DNA from: Pseudoselenomonas ruminis
Lineage (GTDB): Bacteria; Bacillota; Negativicutes; Selenomonadales; Selenomonadaceae
Assembly: GCF_008271295.1 (NCBI RefSeq)
Contig: NZ_VTOY01000016.1
Location: forward strand, 1 to 44,420
Reading direction: 5' to 3'
Length of the DNA: 44,420 nt
A program made the position numbers and the translations under genes. Below are positions 8,131 through 16,438 of this stretch, one piece after another; positions within the stretch are counted from its first letter, which is position 1; each line of letters opens with the position of its first letter. The notes beneath the pieces are model-generated. The model searched no databases, had not been told where the DNA came from, and worked only from the letters and a program-made list of their open reading frames with translations.

Positions 8131-10847
8131 CAGCCCACCTGCTTCTGGTCTTGCTGGAATTTCTGCCAGTCGGCATCGTCCGCAAACTCATCATCATCTT
8201 CATCGTCTCCTTCATCAGCCAGTGCTTCTATCGGATACGCACCTTCTGGCCGTGCCCTTTCTTCAAAAGGTTCTGCTGGCTGTCCAGCCCCTTCGGCTCG
8301 TCTATTGTCCGCATTTTGCGGTTCTTCAGGTCTATGAGCTTCGGTACGTTCAGCGTTTCCTGCTTCTTTTTCAAAGTCTTCCTCCTTTGTCTGCGGCACC
8401 GGCTTTCCGTGTGCCTGACAGCTTACACATACAGCCTCTTTGGCAAAAGCTTCGGCCTCCTGCTTTCGTTCTTCTGCTGTGGGCTGCATAGGCTCTGCTG
8501 CAGCTGCCTTTCCATTCTCTTCTGTCTGACTTACAGGCTGCTTTTCAGGTTCCGCATCGGGTACTTTATTTTTAGCTTTTTCCTCCTGCTGGCCGCTATC
8601 TGCCAAAGCCTCAGCCTCTTGCTGCTGGGCCATTTCTGCTTTTTTCCGGGCAAGTTCCACCTTGCGCCGTTTTTCTTCCTGGGCCCTGCGCTCCGGCTCA
8701 TGGATGGCAAAGAGCTGGTCATAGTCTTTGACCTCCGTACAGGTATCGGAAAATGGCGGTGCCTTTACCGATACCCGCTTCACAAAGTAAGGCTCCTTGA
8801 AAAAACGGATTTTATCGGCGTAGATAGGCCGCTTGCCGGTGACAAAGACCAGTTCTTTTTCCTCGTCCATACGGGAAGCCTCGTCCGGGGTCATAAGCTT
8901 TCGCGCATTTTCCGACACCGAGGTATTCTTCTCAAAGAGCCTGCCGGAACTTGACACGCTGCTGGTGGCAATGGTCGCATCCCCCAGCTTATCCGAGAGC
9001 ATCCGTGCTGAATCATTATCTGCCGGGGTAAAGTAAATCTGCACATGGCAGTTGGCTGCAATGCCGTTTTCCTTGGTATAGAGCTGGTTGAGCTGTCCGA
9101 TATTCTGGGCAACGATGCAGATTTTCACGCCGTAGCCTGCGCAGATGGCCAGCTGGTTTTCAATCTGCTCCATCTTGCGCAGCTGCGGAAACTCGTCGAG
9201 CATCAGGAGGAGCCGCTGCTTGACCACGTTGGTGGTGCCCCCGCCTTCCCCGAAATCCATATCCCGGACGAGCTTGCTCATCATGGTGCTGATAAAAAGC
9301 CTTGTAAGAGGCCGCAGCTTTTCTACATCATTTGGCTGCAGCACAAGGTAGAGCGACACCGCCTGTTTGGGGTCTAAGAGGTCACGGACGGTAAAATCCG
9401 AAACCGCCGTGTTGGCCTTGATAAGCGGATTCTGGTACAGGTCAAGTCCGGTCTGGGTGGTCTGCATGATGGACGCCCGGGTTTCCTTGGCACCGTTATA
9501 CATATTGCTGGCACTTTCTGCGACTTTGGGATGAACGAGCAGGTGATACCACGGGGACTTGGCATCTGCCATGGAAATCCCCGCATCAATATCGCTTTTG
9601 TCACTGTAGCCGGATAGGTCTGGAGCCTCCCAGCTTAGCTTATCTTCCGGCTTGCAGTCCTTCTCATAGTCAAGAATGGCCAGCCGCAAATCCTCCAAAG
9701 TCTTGACCTTGAACCACTCATCTGTATCAGGCTGCAGCCCCAAGGCCTTTTTGTAAGGCTTCAAATCGGGAATGTACTCCCCGTAAATCTCCTTCAGGGG
9801 ATTGTGGTACTTTTTCTTTAGCTTGCGGAGTAATTTGCCATCCTTCCCCAGCTTGGGCTTGCCATTTTCGTCCAGTTCGTTTTCCCATTCCTCAACCTCC
9901 ATAAATTCCTTGGGGCTGATATGGGGATATATCTTCATGTTGGCAAAAAGATGGTCAGTGTCCATGTCCGGGGAAGACAGGAAACTCATAACATCGGACG
10001 GATTAGGCAAGTCCTTCCCCTCCTGGTAGTACTTATAGAGAAGGTGCATAATCACGCCCTTCACCAAAGCCACCGCTGAATTTTCCCAAAAGGGATCACC
10101 GCCGCTTTTCTCGCCGGTCTTACACATCATATCCGCAATGGTGGTCACATCGTCCATTTCGTCCGTGGTCTGGAAGTTAATTTCCGCAAAGGGATTCCAA
10201 CGTGCGCCAGAGCCGTCCTTACACAGGGGTTCAAACTTCATGACCTTCTGGTGATGGTGTTTCTTGCGCCAGCCGGAAGTCATATTCCAAAGCTCGGCCT
10301 TCGGGTCAAAGAAGAAAATCGAGTGCTTCCAGATTATCCCGGTAGGCGTGATAATGCCCACGCCCTTACCAGAACGGGTAGGCGCAAGAAGCAGGATATG
10401 TTCCGGGCCATCATGGAGCATAATCTGATGGTTATAGGGATTTCTGCCGCATACTACGCCATTTTCCTCGGCGTTAAGTTTGGCCTTCTTGATGTCCGCT
10501 TCCGTTGCCCAGGCTGCCGTACCATGGGAAGTACGCTGCTGGTATTTTTTGTTAATCATATAGCCGATTACGCCGCCAAGCAGACCACCAAAATGAAGGT
10601 CAAAGAAATGAGCCTTCATTACCCCCGGCGGCATCTGCGCCATAATCTCGGCACTTCTTCGCCAGACCACCATGCCAAAAGGCTGATAGATGGCAAAACT
10701 TCCAATGTGCAATCCTCCAAGATACTCTGCATAATGGCAATCGGCACCCACTTGCTGGGTGCCGTACCATGAGCCGAGGACGATTCCTGTGAGCACAATA
10801 CCCATGATGCAAAGCATCACTTTTGTTTGTTGCTGCTTATCTTCCAC
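8130..10847 (-). CDS. virD4: VirD4/TraG-type coupling protein
   Basis: About 905 residues. It couples the relaxosome to the secretion channel. Two N-terminal membrane segments (about 10-30 and 85-100) precede Walker A APTRSGKG (near 157-164) and Walker B LLLMLDEF (near 548). The C-terminal ~200 residues form a long charged tail rich in Glu, Lys and Gln, ending in an acidic run, and may be a substrate-recognition tail. The likely start is GTG 10847, seven bases after GGGAGG; the in-frame TTG at 10853 is too close to that site. Confidence 0.93.
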   Translation of the reverse strand: MEDKQQQTKVMLCIMGIVLTGIVLGSWYGTQQVGADCHYAEYLGGLHIGSFAIYQPFGMVVWRRSAEIMAQMPPGVMKAHFFDLHFGGLLGGVIGYMINKKYQQRTSHGTAAWATEADIKKAKLNAEENGVVCGRNPYNHQIMLHDGPEHILLLAPTRSGKGVGIITPTGIIWKHSIFFFDPKAELWNMTSGWRKKHHHQKVMKFEPLCKDGSGARWNPFAEINFQTTDEMDDVTTIADMMCKTGEKSGGDPFWENSAVALVKGVIMHLLYKYYQEGKDLPNPSDVMSFLSSPDMDTDHLFANMKIYPHISPKEFMEVEEWENELDENGKPKLGKDGKLLRKLKKKYHNPLKEIYGEYIPDLKPYKKALGLQPDTDEWFKVKTLEDLRLAILDYEKDCKPEDKLSWEAPDLSGYSDKSDIDAGISMADAKSPWYHLLVHPKVAESASNMYNGAKETRASIMQTTQTGLDLYQNPLIKANTAVSDFTVRDLLDPKQAVSLYLVLQPNDVEKLRPLTRLFISTMMSKLVRDMDFGEGGGTTNVVKQRLLLMLDEFPQLRKMEQIENQLAICAGYGVKICIVAQNIGQLNQLYTKENGIAANCHVQIYFTPADNDSARMLSDKLGDATIATSSVSSSGRLFEKNTSVSENARKLMTPDEASRMDEEKELVFVTGKRPIYADKIRFFKEPYFVKRVSVKAPPFSDTCTEVKDYDQLFAIHEPERRAQEEKRRKVELARKKAEMAQQQEAEALADSGQQEEKAKNKVPDAEPEKQPVSQTEENGKAAAAEPMQPTAEERKQEAEAFAKEAVCVSCQAHGKPVPQTKEEDFEKEAGNAERTEAHRPEEPQNADNRRAEGAGQPAEPFEERARPEGAYPIEALADEGDDEDDDEFADDADWQKFQQDQKQVG

Positions 10848-10861
10848 GCTCAAACCTCCCT

Positions 10862-12214
10862 TTAATAGCCAAAGGAAACCGGCTTGGTAACGAAGATATT
10901 GAACTGCTGCCCCGGGGCAATCGTGACGGTATTTTGCTTATCCATGCCCTTCTTGAAGAGGGTGGAAGCCGTCTGCATCAGGTTCGCCAGTGCTCCCTGC
11001 ATTGCCAGCTGGCCGCCGGAATAGGTATTCTGGGTTGACACGTTGCCGGAAGCATAAGAGCCAAGGGCTGCTAATGCTGAAGCAAACATACCACCGCCGA
11101 TTTTGCTGCCGGTATGGTGGTTAACCTTGCCATGGAGGCCGTTGTAACCACCCATATCCATGGCCACAAAGCTGTCCCCAAGGTTAAAGGAGCCGCCATC
11201 GGCCATGACAAGAGTAGTAAATACCAGGCTTACCCTGCCGGTATCTGCAGCATCGCCTTTTTCATAGCTGCCAACCAAGGTACTGCCCGCCGGAATCAGA
11301 AGTCTTGTTCCCGTGGCACTGTCGTAGACATCAGCCTGAACCTCTGCCGTAATTTGTCCCGGCGTATCGGTGTTAATGCCAGAGTAAAGCATGGCCGGAA
11401 TAACCGTACCCGCTTGCAGAATCGTATCACTGGGCGCAGTATAGCCTACCTGCACAAGGCCGGAACTTGCCTGACCACCGTTCATGGCCATGGTCTGCCC
11501 ACCTGCCGGAGCACTTGCTGCAGCCTCCCCGGAGGACGCAGTATTGCCACTATTTCTGCCCAAAGCAAAGTCAATGGCACTTTTGAAACGGTCTTCCAAG
11601 GATTTCTTGGCCTGTGCAGCCTCCCGTTCTTCTGCAGTCTGGGCAGCCGATTTCGTGCTCACCTGACTAGGAAGCGTTACAGGAGCCGAATAAGGAGCCT
11701 GCGGAATAGCCGGTACTGGCATATTTGCCCTTACAGGCTGCACCTGCTGTGCGGCATTGGGGTTATTTCCGTTTTGACCGTTCTGCCCATTTGCCTCCAC
11801 ATTGCCCGAATTATTGGGATGGCTGCCCGGCTTGCCGTTTGGCTGCCGTTTGGGGTCTAAAAGCTGGTCATAGCTTGCCACCGCATTTTTATCGTTTCTC
11901 ATTACGCCATCAGCATTGGCGGCCTTTTCCTGTGTCTGCTGCTGCGGCTTTGCCTGCTCTTTTTCCTTATGGCCTGTAAGGTTAAAGACCGTAGCCATGC
12001 CAATCACCAGAAAGCCGCCTACCAACACCGCCGTGATGATTTTACGGTTAATACCGAAGACCGTACCATGGCTGCCACCGTTCATGCTGACCTTTCCGGG
12101 GCTTTTGTCAGAATCATCCCCGTCAAATTCAGCCTCATCTTCCATATCATCCTCGGCCTGCTTGCCCCGCTTACGGTCAATGAAGGTCTTGATATTCTTG
12201 AAAAGGTTGTTCAT
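10862..12214 (-). CDS. virB10: VirB10/TrbI-family channel scaffold protein
   Basis: 450 residues. A cytoplasmic acidic and basic N-terminus, one membrane helix (about 58-80) and a Pro/Gln/Asn-rich periplasmic linker precede the C-terminal VirB10 domain. That domain contains TVIPAMLYSGINTD, then LLIPAGSTLVGSYEKG, then a Gly-rich segment and a terminal IFVTKPV strand. VirB10 spans inner and outer membranes and implies a diderm envelope. ATG 12214 follows GGGGGGAG. It lies directly after virB9 and before virD4. Confidence 0.93.
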   Translation of the reverse strand: MNNLFKNIKTFIDRKRGKQAEDDMEDEAEFDGDDSDKSPGKVSMNGGSHGTVFGINRKIITAVLVGGFLVIGMATVFNLTGHKEKEQAKPQQQTQEKAANADGVMRNDKNAVASYDQLLDPKRQPNGKPGSHPNNSGNVEANGQNGQNGNNPNAAQQVQPVRANMPVPAIPQAPYSAPVTLPSQVSTKSAAQTAEEREAAQAKKSLEDRFKSAIDFALGRNSGNTASSGEAAASAPAGGQTMAMNGGQASSGLVQVGYTAPSDTILQAGTVIPAMLYSGINTDTPGQITAEVQADVYDSATGTRLLIPAGSTLVGSYEKGDAADTGRVSLVFTTLVMADGGSFNLGDSFVAMDMGGYNGLHGKVNHHTGSKIGGGMFASALAALGSYASGNVSTQNTYSGGQLAMQGALANLMQTASTLFKKGMDKQNTVTIAPGQQFNIFVTKPVSFGY

Positions 12215-12225
12215 ATTCTCCCCCC

Positions 12226-13341
12226 TTACTTGCTGTGCTTAATGGTAATGATTTCGCTGTCAGACAAGCGAATCTGCGCCCGGTCAAAGACCTTTTCCAC
12301 GATGAAATAGTTGTCCTTGACCTTGTAATTGGTGATTTTCATGTCCTTGGAACTTTTCTCCTTGATGAAGAGCGGATATTTCCGAGCCACCATCTTATCG
12401 AACTTGATGAAGGTCTTTTCTCCATCGGAGAATACCATGGAAGGACGGCTGGAGCTTTCCCCGCCAGATACACGGTAGCTAAAATCAAGACTTGCGATAT
12501 TTGTAGTTGCTACCTGGCCCGTAGTAAGCCGGTCTTCCTTTGCCTTGGCAAGAAGGCCATTGGCTAAGTTCTCGGCTTCATAAGTCCAAGTGACCATGGG
12601 GTTATACCAATCGGAAGTGTTCAGGATAAGCTGGTAGGAGTGCTTTTCCGTGGTGACAATGAGGTTGGTGGTGCTGGTTTCTACCACCGGCTTGATGTAG
12701 AGGTGAGGAACACCGTCCACGTTGGAGGTTGTAACCGTCCAGCCGACCGTGTCACCGCCACCCACGAACTTGATATTCTCGCCCTTGTGGAAGGCCAAGT
12801 CTGTAAGATACCCCCTGCGGCAGTAGATTTTATAGAGCTGGTTGGGCGCATAGGCAAAAATCATCGTGGAATTGCCCTGGGCATTGATGGCATCCTGCGT
12901 ATAGCTGGGAGTGCTGCCATTGCCTCCCGGATAAACCAAGTATTTCTCCGTAGCAGCCGTACCATAGTAGCCATCGGACGGGTCTTCCATGAATTTTTCC
13001 ATTTCCTTGTTCTTGTACTGTACATCGTCCAAGGCTTCCATGATGCGGCTTTGGGCTACTGCAGAACTTTCCATTTGCTTGTGAAGTTCCTTCAGTTCCT
13101 CGGTAATCTCCTTGATGGCAGCTGTGTTCGTCTCGCCGGTTTTGTCGGCCTCCACGGCTTTAAGCTTTCCCTCCAAGGCCGTGAGCTTATCCTGCATTTC
13201 CTGCTGGCTCTTTTCCGTCTGCTGGGCCTCGGCCTTGACATCAGGCGCTTTAGCAGCCTCCACGCTTCCCATATAGGGCACGGCAAAGGTGCTGCACAAA
13301 AGCGCACCACAGATAATTTTCTTCAACTTGTTATTTTTCAT
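12226..13341 (-). CDS. virB9: VirB9/TrbG-family outer-membrane core protein
   Basis: 371 residues. A clear signal peptide (basic start, hydrophobic core, VEA-AKA cleavage region near residue 30) is followed by a Lys/Glu/Gln-rich coiled coil (about 35-115). The VirB9 domain then follows, recognisable from IFAYAPNQLYKIYCRRGYLTD and the C-terminal YKVKDNYFIVEKVFDRAQI. The coiled-coil insertion makes it longer than typical VirB9 proteins. It should form the outer ring with VirB10. The AGGGGGAAAGAAC leader precedes the ATG. Confidence 0.9.
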   Translation of the reverse strand: MKNNKLKKIICGALLCSTFAVPYMGSVEAAKAPDVKAEAQQTEKSQQEMQDKLTALEGKLKAVEADKTGETNTAAIKEITEELKELHKQMESSAVAQSRIMEALDDVQYKNKEMEKFMEDPSDGYYGTAATEKYLVYPGGNGSTPSYTQDAINAQGNSTMIFAYAPNQLYKIYCRRGYLTDLAFHKGENIKFVGGGDTVGWTVTTSNVDGVPHLYIKPVVETSTTNLIVTTEKHSYQLILNTSDWYNPMVTWTYEAENLANGLLAKAKEDRLTTGQVATTNIASLDFSYRVSGGESSSRPSMVFSDGEKTFIKFDKMVARKYPLFIKEKSSKDMKITNYKVKDNYFIVEKVFDRAQIRLSDSEIITIKHSK

Positions 13342-13386
13342 GTTCTTTCCCCCTGAGAATAATTGATGTTATAATAAGGACATAAG

Positions 13387-13443
13387 CAAGTGGCTATCCC
13401 CTCGCCCTCTATTGGCGGGGGATTGGTAGTCACTTGTTTTTTT
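13387..13443 (+). terminator. Strong plus-strand terminator hairpin between virB9 and virB8
   Basis: A long stem (CAAGTG...CCCC.CGCC pairing with GGCG.GGGG...CACTTG) is followed on the plus strand by seven T. This is a good intrinsic terminator for plus-strand RNA, but the surrounding operon runs on the minus strand. A TATAAT at 13370-13375 with a weak TTCCCC 17 bases upstream could start a ~60-nt antisense RNA here. On the minus strand it is only a stable hairpin in the virB8-virB9 gap. Confidence 0.55.
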
Positions 13444-13464
13444 ATGTGACCGTCTTAGTTGAAA

Positions 13465-14211
13465 TCAGCTCTTCTTTGTATTGGCATTTGTACTGTTGAC
13501 CTGGCTGGCATCGTTGGAGAAGTCAAAGCCAGTAATGAACAGCCCCAAGGGATTGACCTGCAGGGCATCCCCTTCCACCGGCAGCATGGTATAGGAGAAC
13601 ACGCCGCTCATGTTCCGGGTCTTCTTGTCCCCGGAGCGGATGCCATATTCTTCCTCTGTCCAGCGCACCTGATAGGATGTCTCGGAATCCGGCACCTTCT
13701 GGATGGAAACGATATGGGGCGTTACCGTGCAGTTGCCGAATTTTTCATCGAACTTCTCATTTTGCTTGACCATTTCATACTTGTTGGCCGCATTGGTGGT
13801 AAGGTAGGCCACCGCTTCCCGCTGGGCACCCGTCTGGGCTACGGGGTCAAGCACTACGGACCGGGCATTCAGGATAAACTTGGTGATGAAATACTTTTTC
13901 TCGGCCTCGCCGGGGGTATAATCTGCCCCCGTAAACGCTCCGGCCTTTTCCACTTCCCCGGTGCTCTTATCTACCGTTACCACATAGGGAATGACCTGCG
14001 TTTTTAGAGACTGCACCACTAGGCCGCCAGCCAGCACCAGACAGGCCACGCCCATCAGGATAGTAGCCCTGCGCCAGTTATAGGCCTGTGTCACCGCACT
14101 TCCTACCCGTCTGTCCCAGACAGCCGCAGCCTTCTCTGCCGGTGTAGCAGGGTTGCTGCTTCCCATCTGGTTATATTTTTCCGGCCTTCTAAACATGTTA
14201 TTAATCGACAT
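13465..14211 (-). CDS. virB8: VirB8/TrbF-family inner-membrane scaffold protein
   Basis: 248 residues. A cytoplasmic N-terminus precedes one membrane helix (about 48-70) and a periplasmic VirB8 domain. In that domain 'VIPYVVTVDKSTGEV' and the later 'YQVRWTEEEYG' are typical of the TrbF/VirB8 fold. VirB8 nucleates the inner-membrane part of the channel. AGGAGG lies nine bases before ATG 14211. The gene directly precedes virB9, as in Trb systems. Confidence 0.88.
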   Translation of the reverse strand: MSINNMFRRPEKYNQMGSSNPATPAEKAAAVWDRRVGSAVTQAYNWRRATILMGVACLVLAGGLVVQSLKTQVIPYVVTVDKSTGEVEKAGAFTGADYTPGEAEKKYFITKFILNARSVVLDPVAQTGAQREAVAYLTTNAANKYEMVKQNEKFDEKFGNCTVTPHIVSIQKVPDSETSYQVRWTEEEYGIRSGDKKTRNMSGVFSYTMLPVEGDALQVNPLGLFITGFDFSNDASQVNSTNANTKKS

Positions 14212-14237
14212 ACATTCTTGCCTCCTGTATTTTTCGC

Positions 14238-14627
14238 CTATTCATGGCTTTTCTTGCTTTTGTAGTAGTAACCGCCGGGAAGGTGTGCTCCCAGTCGGTA
14301 AATGTAGTTCCCCGAGGTTTCATCCAGCACTACCTCGTACTCAAACTGAGAAAAATCCACGTTTTTATCCCAAAGAAGCCCGGCCTCTTCGTCATAAACA
14401 GCACCAAGGTCATATAATTCCTTGGGATAGACCTTTTTATCTGCCTCCCGGTGATAGCTGGCATAGATGGCCAAGGCATCATCTAATTCATCGCACTGCC
14501 GGATAAGCCGGTTGCGCTGGCTTAGTTCCAGCTCCTTATACCCTACGACTATGCCAGTGATGCAGATAGCCAGTCCCAGCAGCATACCAACTCCAAAGGC
14601 CAGGTTATCCCTTCTGCCCTCTTTCAA
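14238..14627 (-). CDS. Small single-pass membrane protein of the transfer operon
   Basis: 129 residues from the TTG at 14627, which has GGGAGGT six bases upstream; an ATG at 14642 overlaps that site and the previous stop and is less likely. One N-terminal membrane helix (LAFGVGMLLGLAICITGIVVGY) is followed by an extracytoplasmic region with many Tyr and Asp residues and a basic tail. I recognise no family. It sits between the PilP-like gene and virB8, so it is probably an envelope component of the transfer machine. Confidence 0.65.
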   Translation of the reverse strand: MKEGRRDNLAFGVGMLLGLAICITGIVVGYKELELSQRNRLIRQCDELDDALAIYASYHREADKKVYPKELYDLGAVYDEEAGLLWDKNVDFSQFEYEVVLDETSGNYIYRLGAHLPGGYYYKSKKSHE

Positions 14628-14641
14628 AGAAAGACCTCCCA

Positions 14642-15175
14642 TCAGTTGCCATTGCCTTGCGCAAACATAATCTCTTCCCCGCCAAGAAACGCAATTCTGG
14701 CTTCTTTATTTTCCTTTGGTGCCACCTGTCCGGCACTTGCCGGAGCCGGAGCACTTGCAACTACCGCTTGCTGCTGCGGAGCTGACCTGGGAATACTTGG
14801 CAGCGGCAGCACGGGCCGTGGCTGGGATGTGGGATAAACTGCCGGAATGGCTGGCAGATTACGGAAATTCCCCCCTTTATTTCCTCCAGTATTTGCTTTT
14901 GTTCCAGTCTCCGACGCCGTTTCCACAAAGGGATTGACGGATAAATCAACGCTTACTATTTCTTTTCCGTCAGGATTTCCAGAATGGAAATCCTGAATAT
15001 TACCTGCCTTAGATTCATTATTTCCATTCTGGAAATCCTGAATCTCTGTCTCCTGCTGGCTTTTTTCATCCTGCCATGCACTACCTGTAAGGAGCCCTAT
15101 GGCAAATACGCCCAACACCAAGGACGCAGCTGCTCGGGAATGCCTTTTCCCATACCTTATGATTTTTGTTTGCAT
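14642..15175 (-). CDS. PilP-like periplasmic linker protein (tentative)
   Basis: 177 residues from ATG 15175 (GAGG upstream); a longer frame to 15214 overlaps the neighbour. An N-terminal membrane or signal segment (ASLVLGVFAIGLLTGSA) precedes a twice-repeated IQDFxxGN motif, a 'VNPFVE' motif, a Pro/Ala-rich linker and a short C-terminal 'RIAFLGGEEIMFAQGN' strand pair. The NPF motif and that ending resemble PilP/GspC architecture, and the gene follows PilN-like and PilO-like genes in PilN-O-P order. The assignment rests on architecture and order, not on strong identity. Confidence 0.45.
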   Translation of the reverse strand: MQTKIIRYGKRHSRAAASLVLGVFAIGLLTGSAWQDEKSQQETEIQDFQNGNNESKAGNIQDFHSGNPDGKEIVSVDLSVNPFVETASETGTKANTGGNKGGNFRNLPAIPAVYPTSQPRPVLPLPSIPRSAPQQQAVVASAPAPASAGQVAPKENKEARIAFLGGEEIMFAQGNGN

Positions 15176-15185
15176 TGTAAGCGCC

Positions 15186-15659
15186 TCACTTTGTATAAAT
15201 CTCGTAAACCACATGAGCTTGAATCTTGCCCTGCTCCATATTCATGGCCAGCCCTTTAATGCTTACCAGGGCATCACTGGAACCAAAGTTTTTGAGGAAA
15301 TTCACCATATTGCCCCACTCACCGCTAATATCCAATTCACAGAGCCGTCCATTTTCTTCCGCATGGTCAGCTGAACCTAAAAGATTCAGCTGATTTCCCT
15401 GTGCGGCAAGGATAATCCGGCTTTTTACTACCTTGGCCTGTTCTTCTGTCACCGGCCTGAACTTTTCGCCATTGAGCCTGTCAGCCTTTTTCTGCCAGTC
15501 ACTAACAGTCTGTGTCATTACGGCAATCCGGCCTTGTATTTCCTGCTGGTCATGAAATACATGTACCGTGTAGCCTGTCATGGCCATGAGGATAGCGCCC
15601 AAGATACCTATAACTGCCGTAAGGCCTCGCATTTTTTCCAAGAATGCTGCCACGCTCAT
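15186..15659 (-). CDS. PilO/GspM-like inner-membrane protein
   Basis: 157 residues. A short cytoplasmic start, one membrane helix (about 15-33) and a coiled coil precede a C-terminal domain of PilO type. Its 'ELDISGEWGNMVNFLKNF...LVSIKGLAMNM...QAHVVYEIYT' matches the PilO/GspM pattern of a small alpha-beta domain that compares strands around a single bond-length helix. The ATG overlaps the preceding stop (ATGA). PilO pairs with PilN in type IV pilus alignment complexes. Its presence inside a VirB operon is unusual. Confidence 0.55.
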   Translation of the reverse strand: MSVAAFLEKMRGLTAVIGILGAILMAMTGYTVHVFHDQQEIQGRIAVMTQTVSDWQKKADRLNGEKFRPVTEEQAKVVKSRIILAAQGNQLNLLGSADHAEENGRLCELDISGEWGNMVNFLKNFGSSDALVSIKGLAMNMEQGKIQAHVVYEIYTK

Positions 15660-16132
15660 CTTGCCTCCCCCTTCTGTACGCTAAGAACTGCATTTATGCT
15701 GCCATCTGGATTTCCCTGGGAGCTTGCAATGGCAACACCGCCAAAATTATTGCTGGCTGTGAGATTACTCATGTATCTTTGCAATGCTGCTTCATTTTTG
15801 GCCCGAACAGCCACACTGGCCCAGCTTTCATCTTCTGCCCCGGCCTTTACGGCCAAGGTTTCAAAACCGACTTCTGCAGGTCTTCCTGTCATTAACAAGC
15901 TAAGAGCCGTGAACGCATCTGTATTCTCCTGCTTGGCTCTATCCATGACCCGAAGTTCCGTCTCCAGCTCCGGCATACTTTCCTTTGCGGCTTCGTAATC
16001 TACCACCAGGCTTTCTGCCGGTCTTACGCTTTTCATACAAATACAGGCTACGATTTCAGCGATAATCATTGTGGTCATCACGGCCACAATGATTATTTTG
16101 GTGTTCCGCTTGATTCCAATTTCTGCTTCCAT
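15656..16132 (-). CDS. PilN/GspL-like inner-membrane protein
   Basis: 158 residues. A short basic N-terminus, a membrane helix (about 12-33), a coiled coil (about 42-70), and then 'LSLLMTGRPAEVGFETLAVKAG...VAVRAKNEAALQRYMSNLTASNNFGGVAIAS'. This is the PilN periplasmic layout: effects of gene-product placement, a 'G.a.....v..fm..L..s..f..v' strand-helix-strand. The usual PilM-binding INLLP motif at the N-terminus is missing, and no PilM is seen. GGAGGAGG precedes the ATG. It probably pairs with the PilO-like protein encoded next. Confidence 0.55.
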   Translation of the reverse strand: MEAEIGIKRNTKIIIVAVMTTMIIAEIVACICMKSVRPAESLVVDYEAAKESMPELETELRVMDRAKQENTDAFTALSLLMTGRPAEVGFETLAVKAGAEDESWASVAVRAKNEAALQRYMSNLTASNNFGGVAIASSQGNPDGSINAVLSVQKGEAR

Positions 16133-16144
16133 TTGCCCCTCCTC

Positions 16145-16438
16145 CTATACTGCTTTCAGCCATCTTTCCAGCTTGTTGGCCTTGATGGTGCCCATCACCC
16201 AGCCAGCAGCATTGCATATACCAAAGTTTTCCTCTTCTACCAAGCGGCAGAATCCTGTAAGTTGCCGGACAGCTGCCGAAGTCAGAACTTCCGTGGCTTC
16301 CAAGTCCACCTGTACCTTCCGGCATCCTCGTTTGAGGCAGGATTTTAACTCTTTCTCCACCCTGGGGCAGACCGTAAACATATATGCCCCAGGCACCTTA
16401 ATGACGGCTGTATTTTCCTGCTTGTTTACAAAATTCAA
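16145..16438 (-). CDS. STAS-domain protein, anti-sigma-factor-antagonist-like
   Basis: 97 residues from a TTG at 16438 that overlaps the previous TGA (TTGA), with GGGGAGGG six bases upstream. A 169-residue frame reaching 16654 is the same gene extended wrongly into its neighbour. The length and pattern fit a single STAS domain of SpoIIAA/RsbV type: V-I-x-V-P-G-x-Y, a helix, VQVDLEATEV, and TSAAVRQL where the family has DSSGL. Ser54 aligns with the phosphorylated serine, but the preceding Asp is Thr and the Gly is Ala. It is paired with an upstream HATPase, as in partner-switch modules. Confidence 0.6.
   Translation of the reverse strand: MNFVNKQENTAVIKVPGAYMFTVCPRVEKELKSCLKRGCRKVQVDLEATEVLTSAAVRQLTGFCRLVEEENFGICNAAGWVMGTIKANKLERWLKAV

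Noticed and set aside
8151-8954. A 267-residue plus-strand frame opposite the virD4 tail
   Set aside because: Phe/Leu/Cys-rich shadow of the Glu/Lys-rich coding tail of virD4, with no ribosome site.
11114-11860. A 248-residue plus-strand frame inside virB10
   Set aside because: Antisense shadow; VirB10 motifs and a strong start are on the minus strand.
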